A DNA stretch of 7,001 nucleotides from Propionibacteriaceae bacterium (GTDB lineage Bacteria > Actinomycetota > Actinomycetes > Propionibacteriales > Propionibacteriaceae): assembly GCA_031268065.1 (NCBI GenBank), contig JAIRXX010000074.1, positions 1-7,001 on the forward strand. The letters are read 5' to 3'. Positions 5,343-7,001 of this stretch are shown here, in pieces; position 1 is the stretch's first letter; the number at the start of each line of letters is the position of its first letter. A program made the translations under genes and the position numbers. The notes under the pieces are model-generated. The model was not told the origin of the DNA, ran no database searches, and was given only the letters and a program-made list of their open reading frames with translations.

Positions 5343-5713
5343 GGGCGCTGCTCGACACCAACATTGTCATCTGGTGGTTTGCTGACTCACCTAGGTTGCC
5401 GGAGAAATACGCCGCGATCATAACCAACCCGTCCAACCAGATTTTCATCTCATCGATCAGCGCCGCCGAATTGGCCGTTAAATCGGCCATTGGCAGGCTC
5501 GCCCCCTTGCCGACCTCGCTGGCTTCAGCCATCGCTGAGTCCGGAGCGGCAGAGCTGCCGTTCAGCGCCACACATGCAGACGCGCTGTCGGAATTGCCAC
5601 TGCACCACAGAGACCCATTTGACAGAATGCTGATCGCGCAAGCCATAGCCGAAGACCTGACGCTGCTGGCCACCAACCGGGCATTCTCAGACTATCCGGT
5701 AAAGCTTGCCTAA
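5339..5713 (+). CDS. vapC: VapC PIN-domain toxin ribonuclease (second pair)
   Basis: This 124-residue PIN toxin has D6 in LLDTNIVIWWF, E44 in SAAELAVKSAIGRL and D95 in HHRDPFDRMLIAQA. The fourth position, often an Asp after LxT, is N113 here (LLATNRAF), followed by the YPVKL ending. DTNxxxWW and HRDPFDRxLIAQA define the group paired with Phd-type antitoxins, different from the first VapC in this window. The pairs therefore look like independent acquisitions rather than a tandem duplication. It starts within the antitoxin stop codon (ATGA). The frame is intact and activity is expected; the RNA target is unknown. The integrase relic begins within a few bases after its TAA. Confidence 0.92.
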   Translation: MRALLDTNIVIWWFADSPRLPEKYAAIITNPSNQIFISSISAAELAVKSAIGRLAPLPTSLASAIAESGAAELPFSATHADALSELPLHHRDPFDRMLIAQAIAEDLTLLATNRAFSDYPVKLA

Positions 5714-5726
5714 CCGGTATCCTGCC

Positions 5727-5931
5727 CGTGTTAGGGGGATTCGCCTCAGCAGCGCTGGGCGGGATTGGACTCTGCACACTTTGCAGCATCGGTTCGCCAC
5801 GGCCGCTTACGGTGCTGAGCGGAACTTGATTTCGGCGCAGCGGCTGCTCGGCCACGCGCGCGCGGCGACTACTCAGCGACCCCGCGCCGCCGGACGCCGG
5901 GCTGCGGCGCGGGGTCGAGGCGACCGCCTAG
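5727..5931 (+). pseudogene. Tyrosine recombinase (phage-type integrase) C-terminal relic
   Basis: WTLHTLQHRFATAAYGAERN followed by SAQRLLGHARAATTQR is the catalytic C-terminus of a tyrosine recombinase. Three lesions are visible. The N-terminal two thirds is absent. The second catalytic arginine of HxxR is Gln (CAG 5784-5786, one transition from CGG). After TTQR (5877) the homologous reading continues only in another frame, as APPDAGLRRGVEATA, up to the TAG at 5929-5931. Restoring two bases there (CGG TAC) would recreate the catalytic Tyr. The protein is therefore dead. It follows the second vapC immediately and may be what remains of the element that delivered part of this region. Confidence 0.82.
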
Positions 5932-6016
5932 TCCCATTGGGAGTTGCGCTCGATGCGGATGCGGATGGATGGCACCCTTCGGGAGACAGACTGGATCGGC
6001 TGTGCGGGGCTTCGGC

Positions 6017-6376
6017 CTAGGTGAGTGCGGAGACTCGTTGAGGGCTGACGCCTATTAGGATTGCGACGTCGCGGACTGGCAGGCCCTCTGCCCGTAGTCG
6101 TGATACGGCTGTTCTGGAGGCTGCCGCAGCTGCCGCTTCGGCGGCTTGTAGTTGGGCGCGGCGGGTTTTCGCAGCGGTGATCGCTTGCGTGTCTGCGGTG
6201 GAGAGTTGGGGTTCGACGGTGACCTCCACCTGGTGGTGGCCAAGCATCGACGCGGCGTCGGTGACCATCTCGGCTACCTGGTCTAGGCGGCGGGCCTGGG
6301 TGAACAGGCCGGGGATTTCTGGCACTTCGATTGCCCACCAACCGCCGCTGCGGGTCGCTCGTGCTGTGACTTTCAT
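6017..6376 (-). CDS. hicB: HicB-family antitoxin with C-terminal helix-turn-helix
   Basis: This 119-residue protein has an N-terminal degenerate RNase-H-like HicB fold: MKVTARATRSGGWWAIEVPE, then IPGLFTQARRLDQVAEMVTDA (22-42). An alanine-rich linker follows (about 78-90). It ends in a helix-turn-helix (LPVRDVAILIGVSPQRVSAL, 99-118) expected to bind the operator. This arrangement is common in actinobacterial HicB proteins. It has its own GGAGGA Shine-Dalgarno (complement of 6380-6385) and overlaps the toxin gene by four bases (ATGA), with the toxin first as usual for hicAB. Expected role: binds and inhibits HicA and represses the operon. The partner, fold and helix-turn-helix agree, so the call is firm. 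Confidence 0.9.
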   Translation of the reverse strand: MKVTARATRSGGWWAIEVPEIPGLFTQARRLDQVAEMVTDAASMLGHHQVEVTVEPQLSTADTQAITAAKTRRAQLQAAEAAAAAASRTAVSRLRAEGLPVRDVAILIGVSPQRVSALT

Positions 6377-6561
6377 TTCTCCTCCAAATACTTCAAGATG
6401 CCACGGGCGGTGAACTCGTTGATCTCGCTATGGCGCGGCAATGTGGTCTGCTTGTCGCCGAGCTTGATGTGAGTGTGGCTCGCGCCCTCAGTGAAAACCG
6501 CCGTCTGTTGCTTAGTTTTGGCGATCTTGTTGATCCGCTTGATGAGTTCAACCTGTTTCAC
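6373..6561 (-). CDS. hicA: HicA-family mRNA interferase toxin
   Basis: This 62-residue protein has the double-stranded-RNA-binding-like HicA fold. A basic N-terminal helix (KQVELIKRINKIAKTK) is followed by GASHTHIKLGDKQTTLPRHS (26-45), with the catalytic His expected at H29. The ending EINEFTARGILKYLEEK is the family's signature helix. HicA cleaves mRNA and tmRNA independently of the ribosome in studied systems. The GTG at 6561 is chosen because it begins the family's first helix and lies seven bases after a -10 element. No Shine-Dalgarno is present, so it is likely translated from a leaderless message. The gene is less GC-rich than its neighbours, consistent with acquisition. Confidence 0.9.
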   Translation of the reverse strand: MKQVELIKRINKIAKTKQQTAVFTEGASHTHIKLGDKQTTLPRHSEINEFTARGILKYLEEK

Positions 6562-6597
6562 AACGGTAAGTCTACCCCTATTGACTAATCAAGTCAA
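6562..6597 (-). promoter_or_regulatory. hicAB promoter with palindromic operator; probable leaderless start
   Basis: Read on the minus strand, the -35 is TTGACT (complement of 6592-6597) and the -10 is TAGACT (complement of 6569-6574), 17 bp apart. Seven bases separate the -10 from the GTG at 6561, so the transcript should start at or next to the start codon. The -35 is one arm of an inverted repeat, TTGACT (6581-6586) with AGTCAA (6592-6597). The two arms are 5 bp apart, a likely site for the HicB helix-turn-helix. Confidence 0.75.
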
Positions 6598-6600
6598 CCC

Positions 6601-6725
6601 CTAGTTACTTACTTGCTTGTCGAAGTGTTTGAGGAATTGGGCTTGGGGCCTGCCCAGGTCGCGGCGGAGTTCTCCGAACTGGTATCCAAGCCCGTAGGTC
6701 TCGCGGGCGATGCAGTCAACGAGCG
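6601..6725 (-). pseudogene. Unrecognised gene end (C-terminal fragment)
   Basis: The minus strand reads VDCIARETYGLGYQFGELRR, then DLGRPQAQFLKHFDKQVSN and a TAG at 6601-6603. Third codon positions favour G and C, and the TAG falls just before the hicAB promoter, as expected for a real gene end. Upstream the frame runs into the CRISPR-like repeats, so any original 5' part is gone or was never here. I do not recognise the sequence. The plus strand is also open here with similar codon bias, so coding is not certain. Confidence 0.3.
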
Positions 6726-6876
6726 GGGACCACCCTTGCGCGCGTGGGGCCGACTCGTCCAAGTCTGTGGAGCTTGTCGCGGGGGCGGGATCACCCTTGC
6801 GTGCGTGGGGCTGACCCGGGTGCGCCCAAATCTCTAGGTTCGCCGTCGGGATCACCCTTCTTGTTCACTGTGATGC
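6726..6876 (-). CRISPR. Short orphan type I-E-like CRISPR remnant
   Basis: Two 29-bp repeats (6726-6754 and 6787-6815) differ at three positions. A third copy begins exactly 61 bp later at 6848 with the same first 12 bases (GGGATCACCCTT) and then diverges. The two spacers (6755-6786 and 6816-6847) are each exactly 32 bp. The 29+32 bp geometry is that of type I-E arrays. The minus-strand repeat, starting GTCAGCCCCACGC and ending GGGTGATCCC, resembles known type I-E repeats of Actinobacteria. In that orientation the degenerate copy at 6726 would be leader-distal, and the leader-proximal end is destroyed at about 6860. No cas gene is visible in the window. Confidence 0.68.
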
Positions 6877-7000
6877 CGACTTGCTCACTGGGGCAGGTTG
6901 CGTCCTCGGATCGTGGTCGCAGATCGGGATGGCGGCAATCCATGCCAAACGAGATGCGCCACAGCTGGCTGACGCTAGGCAGTTCGCCAGGAGGGATCGT
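6861..7000 (-). other. Unrecognised open frame entering from the window edge
   Basis: The minus strand is open from the window edge (first full codon ending at 7000) through SQLWRISFGMDCRHPDLRPR and on into the CRISPR-like repeats, where it stops at 6791-6793. I recognise no family. The part before about 6860 may be a real gene 3' region cut by, or joined to, the array remnant. It has no start codon context inside the window, and the piece is too short to judge coding reliably. Confidence 0.22.
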
Positions 7001-7001
7001 C

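Noticed and set aside
5950..5972. Short GATGCG tandem repeat
   Set aside because: There are only about two and a half copies in a gap shorter than 90 bp, with no sign of function.

Overview
The window looks like high-GC Gram-positive (actinobacterial) accessory DNA. I judge this from the GC-rich coding sequence, the GTG starts, an actinobacterial-style HicB with an alanine-rich linker and C-terminal helix-turn-helix, and a type I-E-like CRISPR repeat. I cannot name the genus. No housekeeping gene is visible. The region reads as a defence and toxin-antitoxin (TA) scrapyard: small complete modules separated by the broken remains of other genes.

Layout. Positions 1-100 hold a frameshifted C-terminal remnant related to the large gene further on. 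Positions 101-394 contain no gene, but have two tandem hairpins and a ribosome-binding site with a start codon that leads nowhere. Positions 395-1056 (minus) are a complete FitAB-type TA pair: a ribbon-helix-helix antitoxin followed by a PIN toxin. Positions 1119-1286 (minus) are a remnant of a TacT-like GNAT acetyltransferase toxin. Positions 1388-3055 (plus) encode an AlbA_2/Schlafen-type ATP-binding protein, the largest gene. Positions 3056-3507 are non-coding and hold two 45-bp palindromic repeats, a duplicated scrap of the large gene, a strong hairpin and a run of ten C. Positions 3545-4218 (plus) are a Phd-type VapB/VapC pair. Positions 4293-4916 (minus) are an Abi-like HEPN gene cut by an in-frame amber codon. 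Positions 4917-5069 carry promoter-like and hairpin sequence. Positions 5106-5713 (plus) are a second Phd-type VapB/VapC pair. Positions 5727-5931 (plus) are the dead C-terminus of a tyrosine recombinase. Positions 6017-6561 (minus) are a HicAB pair. Positions 6601-7001 hold an unrecognised gene end, a short orphan CRISPR remnant with exact 61-bp periodicity, and an unrecognised open frame running off the window.

How the parts fit together. Each of the four TA loci is a translationally coupled operon whose genes overlap by 1 or 4 nt. Three of them (both VapBC pairs and HicAB) have a good -35/-10 promoter placed so that transcription should start at, or within a base or so of, the first gene's start codon. 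This suggests leaderless mRNAs. Each also has a symmetric or repeated element over the promoter that could be the autoregulatory operator. Only FitAB starts with a strong Shine-Dalgarno. The intact TA modules lie among dead genes (GNAT, integrase, Abi, CRISPR, AlbA fragments), which fits repeated insertion and decay with the addictive modules selectively kept. That history is inference; the individual lesions are visible in the sequence.
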